Counted from the stretch's first letter, positions 1 through 8,731 are shown. The stretch is DNA of 64,000 nucleotides from JAAYJR01 sp964495655 (GCA_964495655.1 CAZBWK010000001.1:1-64000); one strand, 5' to 3'. Numbers and translations: made by a program. Notes: generated by a model not told the origin, from the letters alone.

Positions 1-618
1 GTGAGTTTCAAGGAATACTTCGGCCGGACCTTGGATGAGATGATGGGCCAGGATGGTACAAGGCAGGATGGTACAAGACCCCAGGGTGATACTGAGCCAA
101 GGCACGCCTGCACCTACTGCGGAGTATTCCGCCGGTGGATCTTAAACCGGGTGGCCCAGGAAGAAGGGGCCACCAAGATAGCAACCGGCCATAACCTGGA
201 CGATGAGACCCAGTCCATACTCATGAACTACTTGGAGGGGAACATCAACAACCTCATCCGCATCGGACCCAAATCAGAGTCCCGGGATGAAAGGTTCACC
301 GTGAAAATCAAACCATTACGGGAGATACCTGAAAAGGAGATAGGGCTTTATGCCATAGCAGCCGACTTAAATGTGCACCTTGCCGGATGTCCCTATGCAG
401 GCGAGTCATTCCGGAGAGAAATAGGTGGGTTTATAAAGGAATTATCAGAAAATCATCCCACCATCATGTATTCCACTCTACGGGGATTCGATAAGATAAA
501 ACCTATCCTAAAGAAGGAACTAACTCCCAAGGGAAACACGGGTGAATGCAGAAGATGCGGAGAGCCATCGGCAGGAGAGCTGTGTAAAGCGTGCAGTTTC
601 TTAGAGGGATGGGAATAA
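1..618 (+). CDS. 5'-truncated archaeal-type tRNA 2-thiolation protein (TtuA/Ncs6 family)
   Basis: C-terminal 205 residues of a PP-loop tRNA-thiolation enzyme that activates and thiolates tRNA uridines. Visible are the CTYCG motif near residue 38, the 'ATGHNLDDETQS' ATP/tRNA-binding segment (about 61-72), and a C-terminal CxxC...CxxC zinc finger (CRRCGEP...CKAC). The N-terminal zinc finger and the SGGKDS loop are missing, so the gene begins before the window and the GTG at base 1 is an internal Val codon. The wording resembles methanogen (Methanobacterium-type) homologues. GC content and codon choice (CGG, GGG, CTC, ACC) differ sharply from everything after position 620. An in-frame 15-nt tandem duplication (49-63 and 64-78) gives QDGTRQDGTR. 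Family call is firm; its presence beside Bacteroidetes genes is suspicious. Confidence 0.8.
   Translation: MSFKEYFGRTLDEMMGQDGTRQDGTRPQGDTEPRHACTYCGVFRRWILNRVAQEEGATKIATGHNLDDETQSILMNYLEGNINNLIRIGPKSESRDERFTVKIKPLREIPEKEIGLYAIAADLNVHLAGCPYAGESFRREIGGFIKELSENHPTIMYSTLRGFDKIKPILKKELTPKGNTGECRRCGEPSAGELCKACSFLEGWE
49..78 (+). repeat. 15-nt in-frame tandem duplication
   Basis: Positions 49-63 and 64-78 are two copies of CAGGATGGTACAAGG/A, 14 of 15 bases identical. They duplicate the residues QDGTR in a loop between motifs of the truncated thiolation protein. Confidence 0.8.
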
Positions 619-629
619 ATTTATAATAA

Positions 630-1898
630 ATGAATATTTTAGTAATAGGTTCAGGTGGCAGAGAACATGCGATGGGGTGGAAGATCAAACAAAGTAAAAA
701 GACAGACAAACTCTTTTTTGCCCCGGGAAATGCCGGAACTGCATCACTTGGTGCGAACCTTGATATTAAAGTGAGCGATTTCCCACTGATTAAAAAAGCA
801 ATATTAGAACATGATATAGAACTTGTTGTTGTTGGTCCCGAGATTCCACTGGTGGAAGGTATCCGCGATTTCATTGCAGAGGATAAAGAGCGAAAAAACA
901 TAAAAATTGCAGGACCGGGAAAGGTTGCTGCCCGGCTTGAAGGAAGTAAAGATTTCGCAAAAAATTTTATGGCCAGGCATAATATACCGACTGCAAAATA
1001 TTTTACCGTGACTTCTAAAAACAGAGACAAAGGGATCGAATTCTTAAAATCTCTGCCGGGCCCATATGTTCTTAAAGCTGACGGACTGGCAGCGGGGAAA
1101 GGAGTACTCATACTGAATGAACCGGAAGAGGCTGAAATAATGCTGAACGAAATGCTGGGAGGAAAATTTGGGAAAGCGAGCAGTAAAGTGGTAATAGAGG
1201 AGTTTCTTAATGGTGTTGAAGTCTCAGTATTTGTAATTACAGACGGTAAAGACTATAAAATATTACCTGAAGCAAAAGATTATAAACGAATCGGAGAAGG
1301 GAACACCGGACTTAATACAGGAGGTATGGGGTCTATCTCTCCTGTACCTTTCGTTACGGAGGAATTTATGGGAAAGATTGAAGCAAGGATCATCCGGCCA
1401 ACTATTAACGGCCTTAAATCTGAAAATATAGATTACAAAGGATTTATATTTTTTGGTTTGATAAATGTTAAAAATGACCCATATATGATCGAATATAATG
1501 TCAGACTGGGTGATCCTGAGGCTGAGGCCATCCTTCCCCGTATTAAGTCAGACTTTGTTGATCTGCTCGAAGGCGCAGCAACCGGCACCCTGAAAGCTAA
1601 GACCATTGAAACTGACAAGCTTGCTTCAGCAACAGTGATGCTTGTTTCAGAAGGATATCCCGGTAATTATGAAAAGGGGAAAATCATTACCGGACTTGAA
1701 AATATTTCAGAGAGCGTAGTTTTTCATGCCGGCACAAGAATGAATGGCAACCAGCTTGTAACAGACGGTGGAAGGGTACTGGCGGTAAATTCCCTTGGCA
1801 CAGGAATGGAGGAAGCCCTGAAAATGTCATACCGCAATGCTGAAAAAATTAATTTCGAAAATAAATACTACCGTAAAGATTTAGGTTTCGACCTTTAA
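630..1898 (+). CDS. purD: Phosphoribosylamine-glycine ligase (GAR synthetase)
   Basis: Catalyses the ATP-dependent joining of glycine to 5-phosphoribosylamine, the second step of de novo purine synthesis, in the cytoplasm. The 422-residue length is normal for the family. The N-terminal nucleotide-binding loop GSGGREH is at residues 7-13, followed by an ATP-grasp domain with the signature LNTGGMGS near residue 228 and RLGDPEAE near 292. The ATG at 630 lies 11 bases after the stop of the archaeal fragment. The leader between them is AT-rich with no Shine-Dalgarno site, as in other genes here. The DUF6427-type gene follows one base after the stop and is probably co-transcribed. Composition matches the rest of the window, so the compositional break lies upstream of this start. 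Confidence 0.97.
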   Translation: MNILVIGSGGREHAMGWKIKQSKKTDKLFFAPGNAGTASLGANLDIKVSDFPLIKKAILEHDIELVVVGPEIPLVEGIRDFIAEDKERKNIKIAGPGKVAARLEGSKDFAKNFMARHNIPTAKYFTVTSKNRDKGIEFLKSLPGPYVLKADGLAAGKGVLILNEPEEAEIMLNEMLGGKFGKASSKVVIEEFLNGVEVSVFVITDGKDYKILPEAKDYKRIGEGNTGLNTGGMGSISPVPFVTEEFMGKIEARIIRPTINGLKSENIDYKGFIFFGLINVKNDPYMIEYNVRLGDPEAEAILPRIKSDFVDLLEGAATGTLKAKTIETDKLASATVMLVSEGYPGNYEKGKIITGLENISESVVFHAGTRMNGNQLVTDGGRVLAVNSLGTGMEEALKMSYRNAEKINFENKYYRKDLGFDL

Positions 1899-1899
1899 A

Positions 1900-2886
1900 A
1901 TGTTACTGAAATTTGCAAAATCAAAAAGCGCCATAAACTACCTGCTGCCCACCCTGGCAGGTTTATTATTCTGGATGAAGGAGCTGTCATATCCCCTGAT
2001 TTATCCTTACTATACGGGGGAACCGGATAACCTGCTTTTTCAGCCTGTTCTTAAATTACTTCAACCTTATGAAACATTGCAAACCATTGTTACCCTGGCA
2101 ATAGTAGTTTCATTGGCTTATATGATACAGCAGATAAACAATCATTATAACTTTATCCGTCACAGAAGCTACTTCCCTGCCATTGTTTTCATAATAATAA
2201 TAAGCGGGTTTACAGAGATGCAGGGTTTACATCCGGTATATTTTGCTTCAATATTCTTTATCATTGCAATTTACCGTCTTTTTGATGCTTTCGAAAAGAA
2301 AAAGCCTTACTCTGCTGCATTTGATTCAGGTTTCTCACTTGGAATTGCCGCACTTTTCTATTTGAATGTTATTTTGTTATTCCCGGCATTTATATTTGGT
2401 CTCTCAATATTGTCATACGAAAAGCGCTGGAGGGAATTCGTCCTTATGATTACAGGCATGATTCTCCCATTCTTATTAGCATTAAGCTATACTGTCATAA
2501 CTGAACAATTCCTCGAAACATTTAAGATCTTCGAACGGAATCTTCTGACTGATAACAGCCATTTCAATAAAAATTTCAATCTGCAACTCTACCTGGGTTA
2601 TCTGGTTTTCCTGACTATTTTAGGCAGCCTGAAAATTTTAAAACAGTATGACTCCGAAAAAGTTAGCACACGAAAATTCTTCACGATTTTTTTTCTTCTG
2701 TTTGTTAATTCAATAGGCATACTCCTGCTTGTACCTTCAGCATCACAGGAGATGTTCATTATATCTGCAATACCTGTCACATTCCTGATGTCAAACTTCT
2801 TCTTATTTATAAAGAGCCGGTTACAGGGTGAATTCCTGTTTATTTTACTCGTTGCAGTAATTATAACTTTACAGTTTATCAAATAA
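1900..2886 (+). CDS. Polytopic membrane protein, DUF6427-like
   Basis: A 328-residue integral membrane protein with about nine to ten hydrophobic helices and short loops. It resembles the uncharacterised Bacteroidetes family DUF6427, often found next to purD. The motif 'FTEMQGLHPVYFA' lies in the middle. No catalytic residues are recognisable. The start ATG follows the purD stop by one base, implying translational coupling and a shared transcript. No function is assigned. The DUF name is from memory of the family's character and is less certain than the gene itself. Confidence 0.8.
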   Translation: MLLKFAKSKSAINYLLPTLAGLLFWMKELSYPLIYPYYTGEPDNLLFQPVLKLLQPYETLQTIVTLAIVVSLAYMIQQINNHYNFIRHRSYFPAIVFIIIISGFTEMQGLHPVYFASIFFIIAIYRLFDAFEKKKPYSAAFDSGFSLGIAALFYLNVILLFPAFIFGLSILSYEKRWREFVLMITGMILPFLLALSYTVITEQFLETFKIFERNLLTDNSHFNKNFNLQLYLGYLVFLTILGSLKILKQYDSEKVSTRKFFTIFFLLFVNSIGILLLVPSASQEMFIISAIPVTFLMSNFFLFIKSRLQGEFLFILLVAVIITLQFIK

Positions 2887-2890
2887 CGGT

Positions 2891-2926
2891 AAATGAAACG
2901 AGCATGTTCTTATTTAATCAAAAATA
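2891..2926 (+). repeat. Intergenic repeat, copy 1 (core ATGAAACGAGCA)
   Basis: A 36-base stretch starting AAATGAAACGAGCATGTTCT. It matches 56448-56482 over its whole length except for one single-base indel, and matches 48693-48708 over 15 of 16 bases. All three copies lie in intergenic DNA in the same orientation. Function unknown. Confidence 0.75.
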
Positions 2927-3045
2927 ACACAAACCGGGTGGAACATGATTATCCTCTGTATGTTCATGATCATAACAGTCCCTCATGCAAAGTCAACTTC
3001 AAAAAAGTTAATGGCCGAATGCGTGGTTATCAATGGACATATTAA
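2893..3045 (+). CDS. Possible 50-residue small ORF overlapping the intergenic repeat
   Basis: An open frame from the ATG inside the repeat to TAA at 3043-3045 encodes a basic 50-residue peptide starting MKRACSYLIKN and ending in RMRGYQWTY. It has two Cys and no signal peptide. It is the only one of the three repeat copies where the frame stays open: the other two reach a stop after 7 and 6 codons. It could be a relic of a longer gene or a chance ORF. Nothing links it to a known family, and the evidence for expression is nil. Confidence 0.2.
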   Translation: MKRACSYLIKNNTNRVEHDYPLYVHDHNSPSCKVNFKKVNGRMRGYQWTY

Positions 3046-3128
3046 TTATATTGCTGAATATTAGTTATTTATACATTAAATGAAAGTTAAATTGTGTTAA
3101 ACAAGACCATTTATTTCAGATATATTAA

Positions 3129-3136
3129 TATATTTG
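3129..3136 (+). promoter_or_regulatory. Candidate -7 promoter box (TATATTTG)
   Basis: Fits the Bacteroidetes -7 consensus TAnnTTTG and lies 69 bases upstream of the acyl-carrier-protein ATG. No exact TTTG is seen at -33. The 318-base gap 2887-3204 holds this box, the repeat and the small ORF, and nothing else recognisable. Confidence 0.35.
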
Positions 3137-3204
3137 ACCCGTAAATTCATTTGTTCGGTTTTTGTAAATTAAAATAGACACGAATAATTAATTTAACGGC
3201 AATT

Positions 3205-3441
3205 ATGGAGGATAAAAGGATAAGAAGAAACCTTTACCGCGTATTGAGAAAGACAGGAGTACAGAAGAATGATATTCAGCCTTGCGCTTCTTACAGCAGG
3301 GACTTGAATTTTGATTCGGTCGACTGGAAGATTTTCACTTTTTACCTGGAAGGTATTTTTGATATCTCTTTGCGTGATGAGGAGTTATTAAATTTTTGGA
3401 GTGTAAATGATACGCTTCAATACCTTAGAAATACGGCTTAG
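3205..3441 (+). CDS. Orphan acyl carrier protein-like protein
   Basis: A 78-residue protein with the length and helical pattern of acyl carrier proteins. The motif NFDSVDW (residues 35-41) matches the phosphopantetheine site, normally DSL, with Ser38 as the likely attachment residue, followed by an acidic helix. It is unusually basic at the N-terminus (MEDKRIRRNLYRVLRK) and has a Cys at 27. No fatty-acid or polyketide synthesis gene is adjacent; its neighbours are a membrane protein and a TetR regulator. A clear terminator follows, so it is probably a single-gene transcript. Likely a specialised carrier rather than the housekeeping AcpP. The carrier fold is an inference from the motif and length. 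Confidence 0.65.
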   Translation: MEDKRIRRNLYRVLRKTGVQKNDIQPCASYSRDLNFDSVDWKIFTFYLEGIFDISLRDEELLNFWSVNDTLQYLRNTA

Positions 3442-3473
3442 TTTTTTTGGATGATTATTAAATTATTAAGGTA

Positions 3474-3503
3474 AGAGGATCGATTTAATTGATCCTCTTT
3501 TTT
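3474..3503 (+). terminator. Rho-independent terminator
   Basis: AGAGGATC pairs with GATCCTCT (extended by a G-U and an A-U pair) around a short TTTAA loop, followed by a run of Ts. It lies 33 bases after the acyl-carrier gene stop and 14 bases before the convergent TetR gene's stop. Confidence 0.85.
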
Positions 3504-3516
3504 ATTGATCCTGATA

Positions 3517-4122
3517 TTATCTTTTCATGATCCCGTAGCACATGATTTTCAGGATAATATCAACGCTCCGGCTGAGATTGACTGTTCCGTAAGAACCTGC
3601 TGATAACGGCATTTCCAATCCTTTAATTGCTGTAGTTATTCCTATTGCAGCCAGATTAAAATCATAAATTTCAAATTCATTTTTTCGTACTCCTTCAATA
3701 AGGATCCTTTTTATCATTCTTATTTCATCCTGTTCGTATCGGTGTTTAATATTCTCAATAAAACCGACAGCGGTAATATCATTTTCAATAGCATGGTAAA
3801 AGTTTGCAAGACTTCGATAGGTTGTCAGCTTTGTAAGTATATAATCCCGTAGTTTATCTACCGGATCAGTGTTGCGGTTAATAACTATTTCAAGCTCCTT
3901 ACCCAAAATTTCAACCTCTTTTAAGATCACTGCCTGAAACAGATCTTCCTTGCTGTCAAAATAATAGTAAAGAGAGCTTTTCCCTTTCCTTACTGCATTT
4001 GCTATATCATCAAGTGTGGTCTTTTTATATCCGTATTTACTAAATATATCCCGTGCAATCTTAAGGATATGTTCCCTGTTAAGATCTTTTTTATTGCCGT
4101 TATTATCAGAATTGTTTTGCAT
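3517..4122 (-). CDS. TetR/AcrR-family transcriptional regulator
   Basis: A 201-residue one-component repressor. The N-terminal helix-turn-helix spans about residues 17-63, with the typical sequence DIFSKYGYKKTTLDDIA and the recognition helix GKSSLYYYFDSKEDLF. The C-terminal half is an all-helical ligand and dimerisation domain of unknown specificity. It is preceded by a TATATTTG -7 box 31 bases upstream of its ATG. Its own targets are not evident: the upstream gene on the same strand is RNase R and the downstream gene is convergent. Many such regulators control efflux pumps, but the large export operon is 20 kb away, so no link can be claimed. Confidence 0.93.
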   Translation of the reverse strand: MQNNSDNNGNKKDLNREHILKIARDIFSKYGYKKTTLDDIANAVRKGKSSLYYYFDSKEDLFQAVILKEVEILGKELEIVINRNTDPVDKLRDYILTKLTTYRSLANFYHAIENDITAVGFIENIKHRYEQDEIRMIKRILIEGVRKNEFEIYDFNLAAIGITTAIKGLEMPLSAGSYGTVNLSRSVDIILKIMCYGIMKR

Positions 4123-4152
4123 AAATTAACCTTTTACAGCATTAGACTGGAA

Positions 4153-4160
4153 CAAATATA
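4153..4160 (-). promoter_or_regulatory. Candidate -7 promoter box for the TetR gene
   Basis: Reads TATATTTG on the minus strand (TAnnTTTG consensus), 31 bases upstream of the TetR start. No matching -33 TTTG seen. The gap 4123-4277 also holds a short (GCAG)n run near 4236-4251. Confidence 0.4.
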
Positions 4161-4277
4161 ACTATTTATTTTAAGTGATATTCCCCTTTGAATATTTTAC
4201 TTAAAAAGACGAAGCAATTTATTTTTTTATATAAAGCAGGCAGGCAGGCAGATTAACTTCATTGATAATTCGACGTA

Positions 4278-6440
4278 TTAATTGTTCTCATCCCCTGCTA
4301 ACCTGAGGTCAAGTTGTTTCCTCTCAAGGTTTGTACGCCATATTTTTACCTTTATTTCATCTCCCAGCTGATATACTTTGTTTTTATGCCTGCCTCTAAG
4401 TGCGTATTGTTTTTCATCAAAAATATAAAAATCATCATCCAGTTCACGTACCGGGATCATGCCTTCGATCTTATTTTCAAGTTCAACATATATTCCCCAG
4501 TCCGTTACTCCTGAAATAACACCTGCATATAATTCCCCCAAATGTTTTTGCATAAATTCCACCTGTTTATACTTCACAGAAGCTCTTTCTGCATTGGCAG
4601 CTCGCTCTTCCATCGATGAAGAGTGTCTGCACAGATCTTCATATTTATTTCCCCGGACAGATCTGCCTCCGTTCAGATATTTCTCCAAAAGCCGGTGGAC
4701 CATCATGTCCGGATACCTGCGTATAGGCGAAGTGAAATGAGTATAAAAATCGAACGACAATCCGTAATGACCGATGTTTCTTGTTGAATATTCAGCTTTT
4801 GCCATTGACCTCACAGCAAGTGACTCAACAACATTTTGTTCTTTCCTGCCTTTAACGTTTTGCAACAGATTATTAAGTGAGTTTGAGATATCTTTGGCAG
4901 AATTGAGCTTTATTCCGTAACCAAAGCGGTGAATAAATGAATTGAAAGACTCCAGTTTATCAGGGTCAGGTTTGTCGTGAATACGATAAACAAATGTTTT
5001 TGTACGCTTATTACCTTTTTTATCCCCAATAAATGAAGCCACTCTCTTATTGGCCAGAAGCATGAATTCTTCGATGAGTATGTTTGAATCTTTAGCTTCT
5101 TTAAAATATACAGATAGCGGCTCACCCTTTTCACCCAGATTGAATTTTATTTCAACCCTGTCGAAAGCAATTGATCCGTTCCGGAATCGCTCTTCCCTGA
5201 GGATTTTAGCAATTTCATTTAATTCTGCCAGCTCGCCGGAAAATTTACCTTCTCCCTTTTCAATAACATCCTGGGCATCTTCGTATGTGAACCTGTGGTC
5301 TGAACTAATAACTGTTTTCCCGAACCACTCTTTTATGATCTGTGCAGAGTCATCAAGTTCGAATACAGCCGAAAAACAAAGCCTGTCTTCATTAGGGCGT
5401 AACGAACAAATCTCATTTGACAGCCTTTCCGGCAACATAGGCACTACCCTGTCAACCAAATATACGGAAGTACCCCGCCTTTGCGCTTCCGTATCCAATA
5501 CGGAACCGGGTAATACATAATGGGTTACATCAGCTATATGCACACCCACCTCATGATTACCATTTTCCAGCTTCCTGTATGATAGAGCATCATCAAAGTC
5601 TTTGGCATCTTCCGGATCAATTGTGAATGTTGTCACTTCCCTGTAATCGCGACGGCTTTTGAGTTCACCGGCATCTGACTCTGAATGTATCTTTCCGGCA
5701 GCCCGGTTGACGTTCTCAGAAAATTTATACGGAAGGTCAAATTCAGCCAGAATAGCATGCATCTCCGCATTATTATTGCCTGTATCTCCCAGTATTTCAG
5801 TTATCTGTCCGACAGGATTCTGTCCTCTTGACGGCCATTCAATAATTTCGGCAATAGCTTTCTGTCCCTCTTTCGCACCTTTAAGATTTTCTTTTGGAAT
5901 AAAAATATCGAATCCTACTTTTCCTGAAGTTAACAAAAATGCAAAGTTCCGCGACATTTCCACGGTTCCGACAAAATGCGTTTTTGCACGCTCAATTATT
6001 TGAGTAACCTCGCCTTCCAGATCATGCTTTCGCCTGTGAGCAAAAAGTGAAACCCTGACCTTATCTCCCTCCATTGCATGGTTAAGATTTCGTGAAGACA
6101 CCACAACCGGCCTGTCAACTTCGCTACTCATAATATAAGCAAAACCTTGCGGCTGCATCTCAACTATTCCGCAAACCGATGATCTTTTTGACTTAAGTCT
6201 GAACCTGCCTCTGGAGACCTGCTCCAGATAATCATCTTCAGCCAGTTCCTGCAGGGAAATATTTACCAGTCGGCGGGAATTGGTATCCCTGATACCCAAC
6301 CATGAAGAAATTTGTTTATAATTAATATTTTTTACCGGATCCTCATATAAAACTGATAAAATGGCATTTTTTAATTTTTTCTTATTCAGTGTCGCAGACT
6401 TATTTAGCATTCTTCTTTGACTTTTCTTTCTTCCACCCAT
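4278..6440 (-). CDS. rnr: Ribonuclease R
   Basis: A processive 3'-5' exoribonuclease that degrades structured RNA. From the chosen start it has 720 residues: a lysine-rich N-terminus with a helix-turn-helix-like segment, cold-shock/OB domains (about 75-220), the RNB catalytic domain with the metal-binding aspartates in TIDPEDAKDFDDALSY (about 272-287), and a C-terminal S1 domain (about 633-715, VISGVTDWGIYVELENKIEGM). The open frame extends 14 codons further upstream to 6482. The internal ATG at 6438-6440 (MGGRKKSQRR) is preferred because the extra residues (MNIVLSCTKNKLIK) do not look like the family N-terminus. The gene ends in LDLRLAGDENN without the long basic tail found in some homologues. 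Confidence 0.96.
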   Translation of the reverse strand: MGGRKKSQRRMLNKSATLNKKKLKNAILSVLYEDPVKNINYKQISSWLGIRDTNSRRLVNISLQELAEDDYLEQVSRGRFRLKSKRSSVCGIVEMQPQGFAYIMSSEVDRPVVVSSRNLNHAMEGDKVRVSLFAHRRKHDLEGEVTQIIERAKTHFVGTVEMSRNFAFLLTSGKVGFDIFIPKENLKGAKEGQKAIAEIIEWPSRGQNPVGQITEILGDTGNNNAEMHAILAEFDLPYKFSENVNRAAGKIHSESDAGELKSRRDYREVTTFTIDPEDAKDFDDALSYRKLENGNHEVGVHIADVTHYVLPGSVLDTEAQRRGTSVYLVDRVVPMLPERLSNEICSLRPNEDRLCFSAVFELDDSAQIIKEWFGKTVISSDHRFTYEDAQDVIEKGEGKFSGELAELNEIAKILREERFRNGSIAFDRVEIKFNLGEKGEPLSVYFKEAKDSNILIEEFMLLANKRVASFIGDKKGNKRTKTFVYRIHDKPDPDKLESFNSFIHRFGYGIKLNSAKDISNSLNNLLQNVKGRKEQNVVESLAVRSMAKAEYSTRNIGHYGLSFDFYTHFTSPIRRYPDMMVHRLLEKYLNGGRSVRGNKYEDLCRHSSSMEERAANAERASVKYKQVEFMQKHLGELYAGVISGVTDWGIYVELENKIEGMIPVRELDDDFYIFDEKQYALRGRHKNKVYQLGDEIKVKIWRTNLERKQLDLRLAGDENN

Positions 6441-6568
6441 TTTTATCAATTTATTTTTTGTACAAGATAGTACAATATTCAATGCAAAATAAAATCATTA
6501 TAATCATTTATATTTACACATTGCAAAATGATTAATTATTTACAACAATCATTATTAGAAGTAATTTG

Positions 6569-6576
6569 TATGTTTG
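6569..6576 (+). promoter_or_regulatory. Candidate -7 promoter box (TATGTTTG)
   Basis: TAnnTTTG match in the divergent gap between rnr and the Ig-like lipoprotein gene, giving a leader of roughly 110 bases for the latter. No -33 partner seen. Confidence 0.3.
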
Positions 6577-6693
6577 CAGTTCATAATGTCTTTAAACATT
6601 TTATTAATAACGCAACCGGAGAGCAGGGAATTACATTTTTAAATAAAGGTGTGAGCCGGTTTTAAAAATATGTAAAATTACTTTATTGTTTTT

Positions 6694-8640
6694 ATGAAAC
6701 TAATTGACAAAGTCCCGTATTTTATAATTTCAATATATGCATGGATAGTGATCACTTCATCATGCGCCAATCAAGGTATGCCCTCTGGTGGACCGCGCGA
6801 CACAATTCCTCCTGAAATAGTATCCACAACTCCAAATCTGAGAGCTTTAAACTATAAAGGCAATGAGGTAAGGATAACCTTCGATGAATTTATTATTCCT
6901 GATGCTGTGGCTGAAAACCTTGTAGTATCTCCCCCCCTCGAAAAACGCCCGACAATTCTGACTAAATCAAAAACTCTTATCGTTAAATTCAATGAAAATC
7001 TGAAAGACAGTACAACTTATTCCCTCGACTTTAAAAATTCCGTAGTTGATAATAATGAAAAAAACCCATATAAAAACCTGAGGTTTTCTTTTAGTACGGG
7101 TGATGTTTACGATTCCCTGAGGGTAGCAGGTATGGTTATGGATGCATTCAATATGGAACCTGTTAAGAATACTCTTGTGATGCTCCATAATAACCTCCAC
7201 GATTCAGCTGTGTATACACTCCGGCCCGATTATATTGCCAGGACTGATGAAAATGGAATATTCCTGATCGACAATATTGCTGAGGGGAGATATAATATAT
7301 TTTCGGTAAATGATGCCAATAATGATCTTAAATATGACGAATCTGCCGAACAAATTGCATTCCTCGATTCATTGATTATTCCGGCAGCTGAGTTTCACGA
7401 TGAGCCTGACACGCTTGTCACCGGTATCGACTCTATCCTGGTATCAGGACATACTCATTTTAAACCAGGCCCTGTCTATCTCAGACAATTTACAGAAGAT
7501 ATTTTTTCCCAATACCTCAATACCTTTAGAAGAGACGGCAGATTTAGATGTATCTTTAGTTTTAATGAACCGGTTGCAGACACTTTCAGTATCGAATTAA
7601 TAAATATTGAGGCTAAGGACTGGTATATCATCGAACCCAACCTGGAATATGATTCCCTCATAATCTGGATCTCCGATAAAAATATTGCTGACCGTGATAC
7701 ACTGGTCATGGAGTTATCATATCTGCAGATCGATTCTCTCAGCAAGCCTTTTATACAAAAAGACACTCTTTCACTGAATTTCTCAGAAAAAAAGGATGAC
7801 TCAAGACAAAAAAGAAGGTCAAGAGAGGAAGAGGAGGAGGAGAAATCTGAAGGACCGGAACAATTTGCATTGACAACCAATATAAGCTCTTCAGGGTTTG
7901 ACCTGAATAAAAAAATATTATTAACATCACCCCAACCGGTAAAATCTTTTGATGATTCAAAAATTTCACTCTATCTCGCAGAAGACAGCCTTAAAAAACC
8001 GATAGATTTTGTATTTGCCATTGACTCAGCATCACACCGTTCTTACATTATTGAATATGCATGGGAACCTGAAACAGGGTATACACTGGAGATAGACTCT
8101 GCGGCATGTGAAAATATTTATGGTATCACAAGTGAAAAGCTTAACATTACCTTTAAAACAAGAAGAGTAGATTATTACGGCACAATAAACCTGAAAATGA
8201 ATGGTGTCACAGAACCTCTTCTGATACAGCTTGTCACTAACAACGAGAGAGAGGAGATTATAAGGGAAAAAACTATTAAGGAAGATTCTGATGTTATATT
8301 CGATTATTTAAGTCCGGATAAATATAAAATAAAAATAATCCATGATTCGAACAATAATGGGAAATGGGATACCGGAAGTTATCAGGATAGCTATCAGCCT
8401 GAAAAGGTAGCATATATAAATGAAGTAATAAAAGTCAGGTCAAACTGGGATAACAATATTAGCTGGGAGTTAAAAAAGGATGTTCAGTTTGTTAAAAATA
8501 TTATAGATAAAGAACTGGAAGAACTGAGAAGAAAGGAGGAGGAAGAAAAAGCAAAAAAAGATAGGGAAGAGCAGGATTATCCGGTCCGGCAACAGGACAA
8601 TATGTTCAGTCCGGGTGGTTTTGGTCCGGGTACAATGTAA
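6694..8640 (+). CDS. Ig-like domain lipoprotein, conserved in Bacteroidetes
   Basis: A 648-residue exported lipoprotein. The signal peptide ends at lipobox ITSSC (Cys24), followed by ANQGMPSGGPRDTIPPE, a hallmark start of a conserved Bacteroidetes family with an SbsA/Big_5-type Ig-like domain (about 40-140). A Cna-B-like segment follows (about 145-205, 'DENGIFLIDNIAEGRYNIFSVND'), with a second copy near the C-terminus ('YLSPDKYKIKIIHDSNNNGKWDTG'). Acidic stretches are at about 375-387 and 610-630. It is probably anchored in the outer membrane or periplasm. Exact role unknown. Followed by a candidate terminator at 8706. Confidence 0.85.
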   Translation: MKLIDKVPYFIISIYAWIVITSSCANQGMPSGGPRDTIPPEIVSTTPNLRALNYKGNEVRITFDEFIIPDAVAENLVVSPPLEKRPTILTKSKTLIVKFNENLKDSTTYSLDFKNSVVDNNEKNPYKNLRFSFSTGDVYDSLRVAGMVMDAFNMEPVKNTLVMLHNNLHDSAVYTLRPDYIARTDENGIFLIDNIAEGRYNIFSVNDANNDLKYDESAEQIAFLDSLIIPAAEFHDEPDTLVTGIDSILVSGHTHFKPGPVYLRQFTEDIFSQYLNTFRRDGRFRCIFSFNEPVADTFSIELINIEAKDWYIIEPNLEYDSLIIWISDKNIADRDTLVMELSYLQIDSLSKPFIQKDTLSLNFSEKKDDSRQKRRSREEEEEEKSEGPEQFALTTNISSSGFDLNKKILLTSPQPVKSFDDSKISLYLAEDSLKKPIDFVFAIDSASHRSYIIEYAWEPETGYTLEIDSAACENIYGITSEKLNITFKTRRVDYYGTINLKMNGVTEPLLIQLVTNNEREEIIREKTIKEDSDVIFDYLSPDKYKIKIIHDSNNNGKWDTGSYQDSYQPEKVAYINEVIKVRSNWDNNISWELKKDVQFVKNIIDKELEELRRKEEEEKAKKDREEQDYPVRQQDNMFSPGGFGPGTM

Positions 8641-8705
8641 TTAGTTTTAAAAAAATCAGTGCCGGCCACAATATAGTTTCACTTCAAATTTGATTTACCC
8701 AAAAT

Positions 8706-8731
8706 TTGTGGTAATTTTAATCACAACTTTT
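8706..8731 (+). terminator. Candidate intrinsic terminator
   Basis: TTGTGGT pairs with ATCACAA (one G-U) around a 7-base AT loop, followed by CTTTTT. It sits after the lipoprotein gene and just before the receiver-domain gene, so it may end the first transcript or attenuate the second. Confidence 0.4.

Noticed and set aside
1..618. Treating the GTG at base 1 as the true start of the thiolation gene
   Set aside because: The family's N-terminal zinc finger and PP-loop are missing, so the gene is cut by the window edge.
503..1111. A 202-codon minus-strand open frame across the end of the archaeal fragment and the start of purD
   Set aside because: It is antisense to clear motifs of both genes, has no recognisable domain and crosses the suspected join.
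4236..4251. Short (GCAG)n run between the TetR and rnr genes
   Set aside because: Only four units; too short to be called a functional repeat.
5050..5520. A 156-codon plus-strand frame inside RNase R
   Set aside because: Antisense shadow of the RNB domain; no family features and serine-rich low-complexity translation.
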